From contig NZ_KB913032.1 of the NCBI RefSeq assembly GCF_000384215.1, forward strand, positions 583,021 through 647,020: a DNA stretch of 64,000 nucleotides, given 5' to 3'. The notes under the pieces are model-generated. The model was given only the letters and a program-made list of their open reading frames with translations, searched no databases and was not told the origin of the DNA. The translations under genes and the position numbers were made by a program. This DNA comes from Amycolatopsis alba DSM 44262 (lineage in GTDB: Bacteria; Actinomycetota; Actinomycetes; Mycobacteriales; Pseudonocardiaceae). Below are positions 53,726 to 62,377 of this stretch, in pieces. Every line of letters begins with the position of its first letter. The first letter of the stretch is position 1.

Positions 53726-54495
53726 GCGTATTGCTCGCATTCGACAACGTGACCATGCGCTTCGGCGGTGTCACGGCCCTGAAGGACGTCAACCTCACCA
53801 TCGACCAGGGTGAGATCTTCGCCCTGATCGGCCCGAACGGCGCGGGCAAGACCACCGTGTTCAACGTGATCACCGGTGTCTACCAGCCGACCGAGGGCCA
53901 GGTGCGCTTCGGCGACACCACGGTCAGCGGGATGAAGCGGTTCAAGATCAACCAGGCCGGGATCGCCCGCACGTTCCAGAACATCCGGCTGTTCCACAAC
54001 ATGTCGGCGCTCGAGAACGTGATGGTCGGTGCGGACTCGCATCACAAGACCGGTGCGATCTCGGCGACGCTGGGCCTGCCCGTGCACCGCAGGGAAGAGA
54101 AGCGGGGCCGCGAGCTGGCGAGGGAACTGCTGGACTTCGTCGGCATCGGGCGGGTCGAGCACAACACCGCGAAGAACCTCTCCTACGGTGACCAGCGCCG
54201 TCTGGAGATCGCGCGTGCGCTCGCGACCGACCCGAAGCTGCTGCTGCTCGACGAGCCCGCCGCCGGGATGAACCCGGCGGAGAAGAACTCGCTGCAGCAG
54301 CTGATCCGCAAGATCCGTGACGACGGCCGGACCGTGCTGCTCATCGAGCACGACATGGGCTTGGTCATGCAGATCGCCGACCGGCTGGCCGTGCTCGACT
54401 TCGGCCAGAAGATCGCAGAAGGGCTCCCCCAAGAGGTGCAGAACAACCAGAAGGTGATCGAGGCTTACCTGGGGGTGGCGGAAGATGCTTCTTGA
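53722..54495 (+). CDS. livG: Branched-chain amino-acid ABC transporter ATPase LivG
   Basis: 257 aa. Walker A GPNGAGKT, Q-loop, signature LSYGDQRRLEIARAL and Walker B KLLLLDEPAAGMNP, the LivG-specific combination. Hydrolyses ATP with LivF to drive uptake. Overlaps livF by 11 nt. Confidence 0.97.
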   Translation: MSVLLAFDNVTMRFGGVTALKDVNLTIDQGEIFALIGPNGAGKTTVFNVITGVYQPTEGQVRFGDTTVSGMKRFKINQAGIARTFQNIRLFHNMSALENVMVGADSHHKTGAISATLGLPVHRREEKRGRELARELLDFVGIGRVEHNTAKNLSYGDQRRLEIARALATDPKLLLLDEPAAGMNPAEKNSLQQLIRKIRDDGRTVLLIEHDMGLVMQIADRLAVLDFGQKIAEGLPQEVQNNQKVIEAYLGVAEDAS

Positions 54496-55198
54496 GGTTC
54501 AGGACATCAACGTCCACTACGGGAAGATCGCCGCGCTCAAGGGAATGACCATCGAGGTCGGCCAGGGCGAGATCGTTTCGCTCATCGGGGCCAACGGCGC
54601 GGGCAAGACCACGACGCTGAAGACGATCTCGGGCCTGCGTCCGCTGACCAGCGGCCGGATCCTCTTCGACGGCAAGGACATCTCGAAGACACCCGGTCAC
54701 AAGCGGGTCGAACTCGGGATCGGCCAGTCGCCCGAAGGCCGGGGCGTGTTCCCCGGTATGACGGTGCAGGAAAACCTCCTGATGGGCGCGTACACCCGTA
54801 AGGACGACCTGAAGGCCGACCTCGACGAGGTCTACGAGCTGTTCCCGCGGCTGAACGAGCGCAAGACCCAGTTCGGCGGCACGATGTCCGGTGGCGAGCA
54901 GCAGATGATCGCCATCGGCCGCGCGCTGATGACCAAGCCCAAGGTGCTGCTGCTCGACGAGCCGTCCATGGGCCTGGCGCCGATGCTGATCGCGCAGATC
55001 TTCGACATCATCCGCGAGATCAACAAGCGCGGGACCACGGTCCTGCTGGTGGAGCAGAACGCGCAGCAGGCGCTGAAGCTCTCCGACCGCGCGTATGTGC
55101 TGGAGACCGGTGAAGTGGTCAAGAGCGCCCGCGGTGCCGAGCTGCTGGACGACCCGCAGGTGCGGGCCGCCTACCTCGGTGGCGACCTGGGCGTCTGA
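54485..55198 (+). CDS. livF: Branched-chain amino-acid ABC transporter ATPase LivF
   Basis: 237 aa. Walker A GANGAGKTT, signature MSGGEQQMIAIGRAL and Walker B VLLLDEPSMGLAP. GQSPEGRGVFPGMTVQENL is the LivF hallmark. Last gene of the operon, followed 10 nt later by a terminator hairpin. Confidence 0.97.
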   Translation: MLLEVQDINVHYGKIAALKGMTIEVGQGEIVSLIGANGAGKTTTLKTISGLRPLTSGRILFDGKDISKTPGHKRVELGIGQSPEGRGVFPGMTVQENLLMGAYTRKDDLKADLDEVYELFPRLNERKTQFGGTMSGGEQQMIAIGRALMTKPKVLLLDEPSMGLAPMLIAQIFDIIREINKRGTTVLLVEQNAQQALKLSDRAYVLETGEVVKSARGAELLDDPQVRAAYLGGDLGV

Positions 55199-55208
55199 CG
55201 CCTTCTGT

Positions 55209-55244
55209 GAAAGGGCCCCGTCGCGTTTCGCGGCGGGGCCTTTC
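55209..55244. terminator. Terminator hairpin between livF and the convergent lipoprotein gene
   Basis: Stem formed by 55209-55225 and 55229-55244, nearly perfect with one bulged G and a G-T pair, loop TTT. Located 10 nt after livF and 5 nt before the end of the convergent gene, so it can serve both. No long T-run. Confidence 0.75.
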
Positions 55245-55249
55245 CCGTG

Positions 55250-55906
55250 TCAACCCAGTTTGATGTCGGTGCCGGTGAGGTTCTTCATGTCGGTGAGCGT
55301 CGGCCCACCGAAAGCCCGCAGCACCAACGGTTTCGCACCCTTGGGCAGATCGAAGTAGAGATCGAACTCGACCCGAACGCCGCGTCCGAGCTCGAACTTG
55401 TCCGGCTGCCGTTTGATCGTCATCGCCTGGTTGTCGACCGCGATCACGGCGCCGGAATCGGTGACCAGTTGCTGGCGACGGGTGTCGAAGACGATTCCGG
55501 ACACCCCCTTTCCCGTCACCACCAGCCGGAGCCGGACGAACTGCCCCTTCGCCTCGAACTCGGTGTGGCTGCCGGTGAGGCTGGGCAGCCCGGCGGCAAG
55601 CCCGATGAGGGAGAACTCGGTCTCCCCGTTGAGCGCCGGCGGCAGATGCAGCGCCGTCTCGTCCGGACGGACCTCCCGCGCGGGCAAGTCGTAGACGGGT
55701 TTGGCGGGCGGCTGCGGCTGCTCGCCGGAGCAGCCGGCCAGCAGGAGGACCGCCGCCACCACGACCGACACTCCGCGACGCGGACGGTGCCCGCCACCGG
55801 GAACGAATTCGGCCGCGTTCCGGCGGATGCCCATCAGCCGGTCGTGGTCCACCGAACCGGCCCAGTCGTGCGTGGTGTCGCCCCATCGCGCGCTCGTGTC
55901 ACTCAC
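55250..55906 (-). CDS. DUF4352-type lipoprotein
   Basis: 218 aa as read from ATG 55906. The lipobox LLLAGC puts the lipidated Cys at residue 59, late for a signal peptide; starting at the internal Met25 (ATG 55834) would be more normal and keep the RPRR-containing n-region. The mature domain GQFVRLRLVVTGKGVSG, QQLVTDSGAVIAVDNQA, VRVEFDLYFDLPKGAKP matches the telokin-like DUF4352 fold. Extracellular, membrane-anchored; function unknown. Divergent from a LysR gene with 31 nt between starts. Confidence 0.75.
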   Translation of the reverse strand: MSDTSARWGDTTHDWAGSVDHDRLMGIRRNAAEFVPGGGHRPRRGVSVVVAAVLLLAGCSGEQPQPPAKPVYDLPAREVRPDETALHLPPALNGETEFSLIGLAAGLPSLTGSHTEFEAKGQFVRLRLVVTGKGVSGIVFDTRRQQLVTDSGAVIAVDNQAMTIKRQPDKFELGRGVRVEFDLYFDLPKGAKPLVLRAFGGPTLTDMKNLTGTDIKLG

Positions 55907-55937
55907 ACTGCCATTCTCCTACGGCTACTGTGCGATT

Positions 55938-56759
55938 GTGGAGTTACGACGTCTTCGATATCTGTGCGCCGTGGCGGAGGAAGGGCATCTCACCCGCGCC
56001 GCGGAGCGCCTCGGCATCCGGGCATCGTCGCTCAGCCAGCAGATCATCGCGCTGGAACGGGAACTGGACACGCCCCTGTTCGTGCGCACCCAGGCCGGGA
56101 TGACACCCACCGCCGCCGCGTTGGCGCTGCTCCCCCACGCCCGCCGGATGCTGGAAGAAGCCGATCTGGGTGCACAGGCCGTCCGCGACACCGTGGACCG
56201 GCCGCTCCGCGTCGGCGTGACACCGGGCGCGCCGCCGTCCGTACTTCCCGCCCTGCACGCGGAAGCGGTGGAGATCGACGACCTTTCCGCCGCCCGGCAA
56301 CTCGAACTCCTGCGCCGGGGCGCGCTCGACGCCGGTCTTCTCGCCCTTCCGGAGGCGGTGGACGGCCTGCGGGTCGTCGTCGTGAGCGAGAGACCGTTGG
56401 GGGTGCTCGTTTCCGACACTCATCCCCTGGCTCGGCTCGAGGACGTCGGCTGGGACGACCTCACCGGGCTCGACCTCCTTCTGTACGAACGAGAGCTGGC
56501 GCCGGGCTATCACGACGCGCTGCTCGCCGAGTGCGCGGCAGCGGGCTGGCGCCCGGCCCACGTACGCTCCGGGCCACCTCGGCGGACGCTGTTCGTCGCC
56601 GAATTGCGGCATGGCGGCGACGTCGTCGCCTTGCGCCCACGGGAAGAACCGGCCGAAGGTCTGCGCTGGCTTCCGCTGCGGGAAGCGCCTGTCGTCCGGC
56701 ACGCGCTCGTGTGGGATCCGGCGCACGCGTCTTCGGACCGGATCGCGGCACTGCTATGA
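55938..56759 (+). CDS. LysR-family regulator
   Basis: 273 aa from GTG 55938. Winged helix ELRRLRYLCAVAEEGHLTRA followed by GIRASSLSQQIIALERELDT. A somewhat short effector domain. It is divergent from the DUF4352 gene; the 31-nt spacer is too short for separate promoters, so the true promoter may lie inside the lipoprotein 5' end if Met25 is that gene's start. Target unknown. Confidence 0.92.
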   Translation: MELRRLRYLCAVAEEGHLTRAAERLGIRASSLSQQIIALERELDTPLFVRTQAGMTPTAAALALLPHARRMLEEADLGAQAVRDTVDRPLRVGVTPGAPPSVLPALHAEAVEIDDLSAARQLELLRRGALDAGLLALPEAVDGLRVVVVSERPLGVLVSDTHPLARLEDVGWDDLTGLDLLLYERELAPGYHDALLAECAAAGWRPAHVRSGPPRRTLFVAELRHGGDVVALRPREEPAEGLRWLPLREAPVVRHALVWDPAHASSDRIAALL

Positions 56760-56900
56760 CGGCGCCCACAACGGATTCGCGCGCCGCCCGCCCAGCCTCG
56801 CCTGTTCGGTGATCCCGAACGGCCGTTCGGATCCTCCTCGTGGACAACGATCCCCGTTTCGCGATTACCTCACGGTGTTCGAGAACGAAGGAGAATCGTC

Positions 56901-57203
56901 ATGCGGCAATGGGGTTTCGTGTACTTGGCCGACGGCTGTGATCCGGAGCGGGACGTGTCCCGTGTGGACACCGGGGCATGCCTGACCGTGCTGGTCGGTG
57001 TCGGCGAGGTGGAGCAGGTAGTGGCCGTGGCCGAACGGCTTGTGACCGAAGGGGCGCAGCTGATCGAACTGTGCGGCGCTTTCGGTCCCGTGTGGACGGC
57101 GCGGGTGATCGACGCGGTGGGAGCACGGGTTCCAGTCGGAAGCGTCATGTACGGCGGCGAGGCCACGCAGCAGCTTTACGACCTGTTCAGCCTCGGGGCC
57201 TAG
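56901..57203 (+). CDS. DUF6506-family small protein
   Basis: 100 aa from ATG 56901 with GAAGGAG at good spacing. GFVYLADGCDPERDVSRVDT, VAVAERLVTEGAQLIELCGAFG and ARVPVGSVMYGGE match my recollection of DUF6506. Cytoplasmic, function unknown. Ends by overlapping the stop of the convergent MarR gene by 4 nt (57200-57203). The 141 nt before it hold nothing I can name. Confidence 0.75.
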   Translation: MRQWGFVYLADGCDPERDVSRVDTGACLTVLVGVGEVEQVVAVAERLVTEGAQLIELCGAFGPVWTARVIDAVGARVPVGSVMYGGEATQQLYDLFSLGA

Positions 57204-57679
57204 CAGTCGGCGTCGTGGGCGGCTTCGACGCAGGCGCCGGCCTCGGCGTGGCCCGCGGCCTGGTACAGCAGGTTGTACAGCGTCTCGCGCTGGACGTTGT
57301 CGAGCGCGCCGAGCACCTCGTCCTCGACCCCGGCGAGGGCGAACTCGGCCTTGACGAGCTGCTTCAGCCCGACGTCGGTGAGCTCGACGATGTGCCGCCG
57401 CCGGTCCTCCGGTGAACGCCTGCGTTCGATCAGGTTCGCGGATTCCAGGTCGTTGAGCAGCCCGACGACGTTCGTGCTGTCCATCTCCAGCGTCTTCGCG
57501 AGGTCCTGCTGCGAGCAGCCGCCGAGATCGCGCAGCACGGTGAGCGCGACGAGATGCCGGGGGCGCAGGCCGAGTGGCGTCAGGACGGTCTCGCTGCGCA
57601 GCCGGATCCGGCGGGTGACGTGGTCGAGCAGCGCACCACAGCGATGCGGGGGCTGGTTCACCACCGGAAGTTCGGGCAC
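57200..57679 (-). CDS. MarR-family regulator
   Basis: 159 aa from GTG 57679. Winged helix GGCSQQDLAKTLEMDSTNVV followed by the wing LIERRRSPEDRRRHIVELTD, characteristic of MarR. Cys residues at the C-terminus (GACVEAA, DADC) could be redox-sensitive. Divergent from an azoreductase gene, the classic arrangement for a repressor of a quinone/azo reductase. Confidence 0.92.
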   Translation of the reverse strand: MPELPVVNQPPHRCGALLDHVTRRIRLRSETVLTPLGLRPRHLVALTVLRDLGGCSQQDLAKTLEMDSTNVVGLLNDLESANLIERRRSPEDRRRHIVELTDVGLKQLVKAEFALAGVEDEVLGALDNVQRETLYNLLYQAAGHAEAGACVEAAHDADC

Positions 57680-57725
57680 TCGTCAAGTGTACGTTCCCAC
57701 ATGATGACCGCCACAGCATCAATGG

Positions 57726-57740
57726 TTTGCGTTACACAAA
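57726..57740. promoter_or_regulatory. Candidate MarR operator in front of the azoreductase gene
   Basis: Near-palindrome TTTGCGTTACACAAA in the 83-nt space between the divergent MarR and azoreductase starts. Arms match except one C/T position each side of the centre. Confidence 0.45.
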
Positions 57741-57762
57741 CTATCTGTGCAAGATGATGCGT

Positions 57763-58404
57763 ATGACGCATCTGCTGCACATCGACTCGAGCATCACGGG
57801 CGAGCACTCGATCAGCCGCCGGCTCACCTCGCGGGCCGCTGCGGCCTGGCGCGCCGCGCATCCGGAAGGCACCGTCACCTACCGCGACCTGGGCACCGAT
57901 CCGCTGCCGCATCTGGACGCGGCGACCCATTTCTCCAGGACCCTGCCGCCGGAGCAGCACACCCCGGAGCAGGCCGCGGGCTGGCGGCGCATCAAGGAGC
58001 TGATCGACGAGGTCAAGGCGGCCGACACGGTCCTGCTGGGCCTGCCCCTCTACAACTTCGGCCCGCCGAGCACGGTCAAGTCCTGGGTCGATCATCTGAT
58101 CGCGCCCAGGCTGTCGATCGATCCCGAGACCGGCCAGGGTCTGCTCGGCGGGCGGGACTTCGTCGTCCTGGCCTCGCGCGGCGGCGGCTACGGCGAAGGC
58201 ACCCCACGTGAAGGCTGGGACCACGCGCAGTCCTGGATCCCGCACGGCGTCTCGCTGACCGGTCTCGAACCGCGGTTCGTCACCGCCGAGCTGACCATGG
58301 CGAAGACCAACCCGGCGATGGCGGATCTCATCCCGCTGGCCGACGAAAGCCAGGCAGCGGCAGAGCGCGCCATCGACACCTTGTGGACGCCGGCGGCCGC
58401 CTGA
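57763..58404 (+). CDS. azoR: FMN-dependent NADH:azoreductase / quinone reductase
   Basis: 213 aa from the ATG at 57763, giving the family N-terminus MTHLLHIDSSITGEHSISRR; ATGs at 57754 and 57757 are alternatives and no clear Shine-Dalgarno distinguishes them. Flavodoxin-like fold with FMN loops LLGLPLYNFGPPSTVKSWVD and ASRGGGYGEG. Two-electron reduction of azo dyes or quinones protects against quinone stress. Likely repressed by the divergent MarR protein. Confidence 0.9.
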   Translation: MTHLLHIDSSITGEHSISRRLTSRAAAAWRAAHPEGTVTYRDLGTDPLPHLDAATHFSRTLPPEQHTPEQAAGWRRIKELIDEVKAADTVLLGLPLYNFGPPSTVKSWVDHLIAPRLSIDPETGQGLLGGRDFVVLASRGGGYGEGTPREGWDHAQSWIPHGVSLTGLEPRFVTAELTMAKTNPAMADLIPLADESQAAAERAIDTLWTPAAA

Positions 58405-58416
58405 CCGGGGCGCAAG

Positions 58417-58464
58417 CCTCGCGAGCGGTAAAGACGGTTCTCACCGTCCCTGCCACTCACGAGG
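58417..58464. repeat. Intergenic hairpin sharing its core with the one beside polA
   Basis: 22-nt arms (58417-58438, 58443-58464) around TCTC with five imperfect positions. The central GACGGTTCTCACCGTC is identical to the hairpin at 44837-44878 and the outer CCACTCACG is shared. It lies after the azoreductase stop. Confidence 0.75.
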
Positions 58465-58478
58465 GTTAGGCTCGCCGG

Positions 58479-58865
58479 ATGGGGTTCAGCGAACGGGCGC
58501 GACGGGTGCGCGACGGGCGTCTGGCACACGGCCGCCGGGTCGCGGCGTTGTGTTCGTGCGTGAGCCAGTACCACCCGATCGGCCACCGGGCGACGTTGAG
58601 CTTCCTCGAGGAACTGGCCGGGCCGTACCAGCGACACGAACGAGCCCTGTTGCGTGCTTTGGAGGCGCTGGAAGCCAGTCGCGCGGCCTGGCTTTCGGCG
58701 GTCGCCGAGTACGAGAACCTGCGGGTGAAGGAAAAGCGGCTCGGCCGTCGGGTACCGGCGCACGCCTGCCCGCCGCCGGGGAAGGAGAGCGGCCACTGGT
58801 ACTCGACGGTCCCGCACCTTTCGGAACGCGCGGCCTCGCACGCACGCAAGCTGCGGGCGTCGTGA
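58479..58865 (+). CDS. Hypothetical protein
   Basis: 128 aa. Arg-rich, predicted mostly helical (EELAGPYQRHERALLRALEA, SRAAWLSAVAEYENLRVKEK) with a Cys pair (CSC) and one CPPP. No membrane segment or known domain. Starts 74 nt after the azoreductase stop, on the same strand but with a hairpin between. Real-gene status moderately supported by length, codon usage and position. Confidence 0.55.
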   Translation: MGFSERARRVRDGRLAHGRRVAALCSCVSQYHPIGHRATLSFLEELAGPYQRHERALLRALEALEASRAAWLSAVAEYENLRVKEKRLGRRVPAHACPPPGKESGHWYSTVPHLSERAASHARKLRAS

Positions 58866-58878
58866 GTGCCTGGTGGCC

Positions 58879-58935
58879 GTGTCGCGAAAGCCACTTTCGA
58901 GACGTCTGATGTCCCGAAAGTGGCTTTCGCGACAC
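58879..58935. repeat. Perfect 21-bp-arm hairpin between convergent genes
   Basis: Left arm 58879-58899, right arm 58915-58935, loop of 15 nt containing GACGTC. Sequence of arms includes GCGAAAGCCACTTTCG. Followed about 50 nt later by a second, even longer hairpin. Confidence 0.8.
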
Positions 58936-58982
58936 CCTGGATGGCGGCCACGCAACGTCGCCCGAGCGGACAGGGTGGCGCG

Positions 58983-59038
58983 GGTTGGTCGTGAGTGGCG
59001 TTTCGGGTTAGAACCCGAAACGCCACTCACGACCAACC
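58983..59038. repeat. Perfect 27-bp-arm hairpin between convergent genes
   Basis: Left arm 58983-59009, right arm 59012-59038, loop AG. Contains GTGAGTGG and CCACTCAC like the hairpins beside polA and the azoreductase. It ends 11 nt before the GH31 gene stop. Could be a strong bidirectional terminator. Confidence 0.85.
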
Positions 59039-59049
59039 GGACCGACCGC

Positions 59050-62000
59050 TCAGCCGATGCCCGCCGCGAACACGTGCATCGCGGTGTTCGACGGCAAGGT
59101 CACCGCGACGACCTCCTTCCCCGCGGTCAGCGGGACGGAGTTCGCGAACACCCGGTACGGCGTGGTCGGATAGGCCGCCCCGGCGCGGGTGTTCTTGCCC
59201 ATCACGGTCGCCACCGTCGTCGCGCCGTACTGGGCGGGATCGGCGCAGCACCAGTTCGGGAAGCCGAGTTCGGCCTGGCTCGTGGTGCCGTCGGCATAAC
59301 GGACGACGACAGTGCCCTTCGCCGTACCCGTACCGGTTCCCGTCAGCACCAGCTTGGCGCCCGTCCCCCGCACCGCGATGGTCTGACCGGACGCGAGGAC
59401 GTTGTCCTTCTGCCCGGTGCCGGTTTCCGGCCACGTCAACTGGGCGCCGAGGGCGGTGAAGCCCGCGCCGGGTTTGAGACCGGCTTCGGCGAGCCCTTCG
59501 GCCCGGAAACTGCTGCCGCCGCCGTCGATGTCCCCCACCGCGACATGGGCCGCGTCGGTGACGCCGATGTTGCCGTAGGCCGCGGCCAGCGAACCGTGCG
59601 GGACGGTGACCGTCACCGAGTCGGTGACCCGGTTCTCCCCGAGCCGCGCCTTGTACGACGCCGACGCGGTGAGCTGGTAGTCGTCCGGTTTGATCCCCGC
59701 GTCCGGCGTCACCTTCACCGGGACACTCACGGTCTTGCCCGGCATCACCAGCCGAGGACCTGACGGCACCTCGACGCGGAAACCGTTGGCGGGCAAGGAG
59801 AACGTGACGTCCCGGACCGGCAGCGGCGTGCCGTTGGTGAAGCTCAGCGTGCCCGTCGCGGCCTGCCCCGGACCGGCGACCGCCGGCACGGACAGGGCGA
59901 CCGAACCGTTGCGGTCCTCGGGGAAGATCCCGCCGACCGCGCTCGTGCCGAACAGGCGGACGTCCTGACGGTCACCGGCGCCGATCTTGCCGGTCTTGAC
60001 CCGCGCGACCCCGCCGGTGGCCGGATCGAACCACCAGCCCGACGGTGCCGCGTCCAGCTCGGCCTTGCTGCCGTACTGCCGCAGGACCGACATCCCGGCC
60101 AGCACTGTCGCGGGCTTGCTTCCCGTGTGGACGGTCAGCTGGTAGTTCCGCGACGCGGGCTTCCCTGCGTAGGAAACGGAACTCGCGCCGATCCCGACCG
60201 TCACCGTGCCCAGCCCGGACGTCGGCGCGTCGACGGTGAACGTCTGCTTCGCCTGGTCGCCGTTCTTGTACGCCCTGGTCACGCCGTCGTCTTCGGTGAG
60301 CGTGAACGAGCCCTTGCCCTGCGGGTAGACGTCGAGGTCGAGGACACCCTTGTCCCTCGTCTGCCACGACTTCGTGCCCTCGGCCCACATCGGCACCACG
60401 GCACCGGCACGGACGAACAGCGGCAGCGTGTCGAGCGGCGCGTCGTAACCGTCCACAGTGGCCGGTCCGGTGTAGGTCTTGCCGCTCCAGTAGTCGACCC
60501 AGGTGCCCTTCGGCAGGTAGATGCCGTTGCGCACGGTGGAGTTCTCGTACACCGGCGCGACGAGGAAGTCCTTGCCGGACAGGAACTCGTACTTCGCCTT
60601 CTCGCCCCAGACGTTCGGGTCGTCGGGGTATTCGAGCGCCAGCGGGCGGACCTGGCCGACCCCGGTCTGGTGCGCGTCCACCGAATGGCTGTAGGTGTAG
60701 GGCAGCAGCCGTTCCTTGAGCAGCAGGTACTTGCGGTTGATCGAGGTGAACGGCTCGCCGTACTTCCACGGCTGCTTGTCCGACGCGGCCCAGCCGTCCA
60801 TCGTCATCGAGACCGGCAGGAACGCCTTCCACTGCAGGTCGCGGACGTAGGTCTGCGGGCTGCCGCCGAAGATGCCGTCGATGTCGCCGGTGTTGTACGC
60901 GATACCCGAGTTCGTCGCGCCGGCGTAGGTCGGGATCTGCCATTTGATGTAGTCGTACGAACCGGCCTGGTCGCCGCTCCACAACACACCGCAGCGCTGC
61001 GCGCCCGCCCAGCTGACCGGCGTCCAGACGAAGCCGCGCGCGTCACTGTTGTCCTCGATGCCCTTGTGGGCGGTGTCGCAAGCGTCCAGCGCGAACTGGT
61101 ATCCGGGGCCGACCCACGCGACGTCGAGTTTGCGGACCCGGACCCCGGCCTTGACCTCTTCGACCTGGTTCGGGACGCCGTTCTCGGTCCACAGCCCGAG
61201 CTGCATGTTGTTCTTGCGGAGGCCTTCGCCGGTCTGCTGGAGGTTCTCGTACCCGCAGCCGTAGCCGTCGTTGACGAGCATCCAGCCGTTGGGCATCCCG
61301 TGCTCGGTGTACCCCTCCGCGACCTTCACCGCGTCCAGCGTGTGCCGTTCGCCGCGGTTGGCGTTGTGCAGGTAGCAGTCCGCGTCACCGTGTTCGAGCC
61401 CGTAGAGCGGTGGCAGGAAAGGCTTCCCGACCAGGTCGGTGTAGCCGGTGATGACGTCCTTGAGCCCGTTGCCGACGACATACGTCGCGTCGAAGCGGCG
61501 CTCGTCGTGGGTGGTGCGCACCGGCTCGGTGAAGGCGTAGGTGCCCTGCGCGAAGGTGTTGCGCAGCACGCCGTATCCCGCCGTGGAGGCGTAGAACGGC
61601 TGCGAATTCGGTGCCCCGCCGTCATTCCAGTTGTAGTCGGCGAAGATCCGGATCGTCTGGTCACGGTGGCTGAACCGGCCGTTCTGCTCACCACCGCCGA
61701 CGAACTGCTCGGCCGCCGTGCGCGCCAGGGTCTGCGTGGTCGCTTTGTCGGTCCAGGACAGCGGCGCCGATTCCTCCCAGAGCCGCTTGCGGTCCGCGCC
61801 GTCGTACAGCGCGAGCCGCATCGGGTGCTTGTACGCCCGCAGCGTCGCCTTGGCCGTGGAAACCGCCCAGTAGTCCCCCTTGTCGGTCTTCTTCGGCGTG
61901 ACCTCGCCGGTGCGCGGCAGCACGATCTTGCTCCCGGCCGGATCGGTGAACTTGCCGTCCGGCCCGAGCCAGACCCGGACGGCGCCTTCGGCCGGGAAGC

Positions 62001-62181
62001 TGACGCGGACCGCGTCGCTCCCCGAATTCAGGGTGACCGTGGGGCCGTCGGCGGAGATCCCGGTCAGATCGCCCAGTTTGCCCGCCGCGGCCGCGGCGGG
62101 ATCGGCGTGGGCGGCGACCGGGGAAAGCCCGAGCAGGGCCACTGCGGCCAAACTACCCAGGGATTGCGCAACTCTGCTCAT
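59050..62181 (-). CDS. Secreted GH31-family glycoside hydrolase with accessory C-terminal domains
   Basis: 1043 aa from ATG 62181 (AAAGG upstream). Signal peptide SLGSLAAVALLGLSPVAAHA. GH31 N-terminal beta domain, then TIM barrel about 260-560 with LGLWTENGVP, FALDACDTAHKGIE, GFVWTPVSWAG, VLWSGDQ and NTGDIDGIFGG. Candidate catalytic Asp residues are in FALDAC and WSGDQ; the classical W-x-D-M-N-E motif is absent, so specificity differs from ordinary alpha-glucosidases. A NEW3-like beta domain and an NPCBM-like C-terminal domain (VAVGDIDGGGSSFRAEGL; PNWCCADP) probably bind carbohydrate. A DeoR gene and a DUF5107-like gene lie upstream. Confidence 0.9.
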   Translation of the reverse strand: MSRVAQSLGSLAAVALLGLSPVAAHADPAAAAAGKLGDLTGISADGPTVTLNSGSDAVRVSFPAEGAVRVWLGPDGKFTDPAGSKIVLPRTGEVTPKKTDKGDYWAVSTAKATLRAYKHPMRLALYDGADRKRLWEESAPLSWTDKATTQTLARTAAEQFVGGGEQNGRFSHRDQTIRIFADYNWNDGGAPNSQPFYASTAGYGVLRNTFAQGTYAFTEPVRTTHDERRFDATYVVGNGLKDVITGYTDLVGKPFLPPLYGLEHGDADCYLHNANRGERHTLDAVKVAEGYTEHGMPNGWMLVNDGYGCGYENLQQTGEGLRKNNMQLGLWTENGVPNQVEEVKAGVRVRKLDVAWVGPGYQFALDACDTAHKGIEDNSDARGFVWTPVSWAGAQRCGVLWSGDQAGSYDYIKWQIPTYAGATNSGIAYNTGDIDGIFGGSPQTYVRDLQWKAFLPVSMTMDGWAASDKQPWKYGEPFTSINRKYLLLKERLLPYTYSHSVDAHQTGVGQVRPLALEYPDDPNVWGEKAKYEFLSGKDFLVAPVYENSTVRNGIYLPKGTWVDYWSGKTYTGPATVDGYDAPLDTLPLFVRAGAVVPMWAEGTKSWQTRDKGVLDLDVYPQGKGSFTLTEDDGVTRAYKNGDQAKQTFTVDAPTSGLGTVTVGIGASSVSYAGKPASRNYQLTVHTGSKPATVLAGMSVLRQYGSKAELDAAPSGWWFDPATGGVARVKTGKIGAGDRQDVRLFGTSAVGGIFPEDRNGSVALSVPAVAGPGQAATGTLSFTNGTPLPVRDVTFSLPANGFRVEVPSGPRLVMPGKTVSVPVKVTPDAGIKPDDYQLTASASYKARLGENRVTDSVTVTVPHGSLAAAYGNIGVTDAAHVAVGDIDGGGSSFRAEGLAEAGLKPGAGFTALGAQLTWPETGTGQKDNVLASGQTIAVRGTGAKLVLTGTGTGTAKGTVVVRYADGTTSQAELGFPNWCCADPAQYGATTVATVMGKNTRAGAAYPTTPYRVFANSVPLTAGKEVVAVTLPSNTAMHVFAAGIG

Positions 62182-62311
62182 TCGAGACACCTTTCGCGCA
62201 TGAATACGCAATAGGGTCTCTGTATAGCGCACGGTTCGCGCAAAGTCATCCGCCGAAGCGGTGCTGCCGACTTTCGTCGGGTCGGACGAAGATCCTTATG
62301 CCACAAGGGAG

Positions 62312-62376
62312 CCCAAGTACGTGAAGGCCCCCTTCCTGTACCTAGGCGCAAGGAAGGGGGCCTTCACGTACTTGGG
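62312..62376. terminator. Perfect 26-bp-arm hairpin after the DeoR gene
   Basis: Arms 62312-62337 and 62351-62376, loop of 13 nt. Begins one base after the DeoR stop (minus strand) and precedes the GH31 gene. Arms include GTGAAGGCCCCC. No T-run. It should stop or attenuate DeoR transcription before the GH31 gene. Confidence 0.8.
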
Positions 62377-62377
62377 A

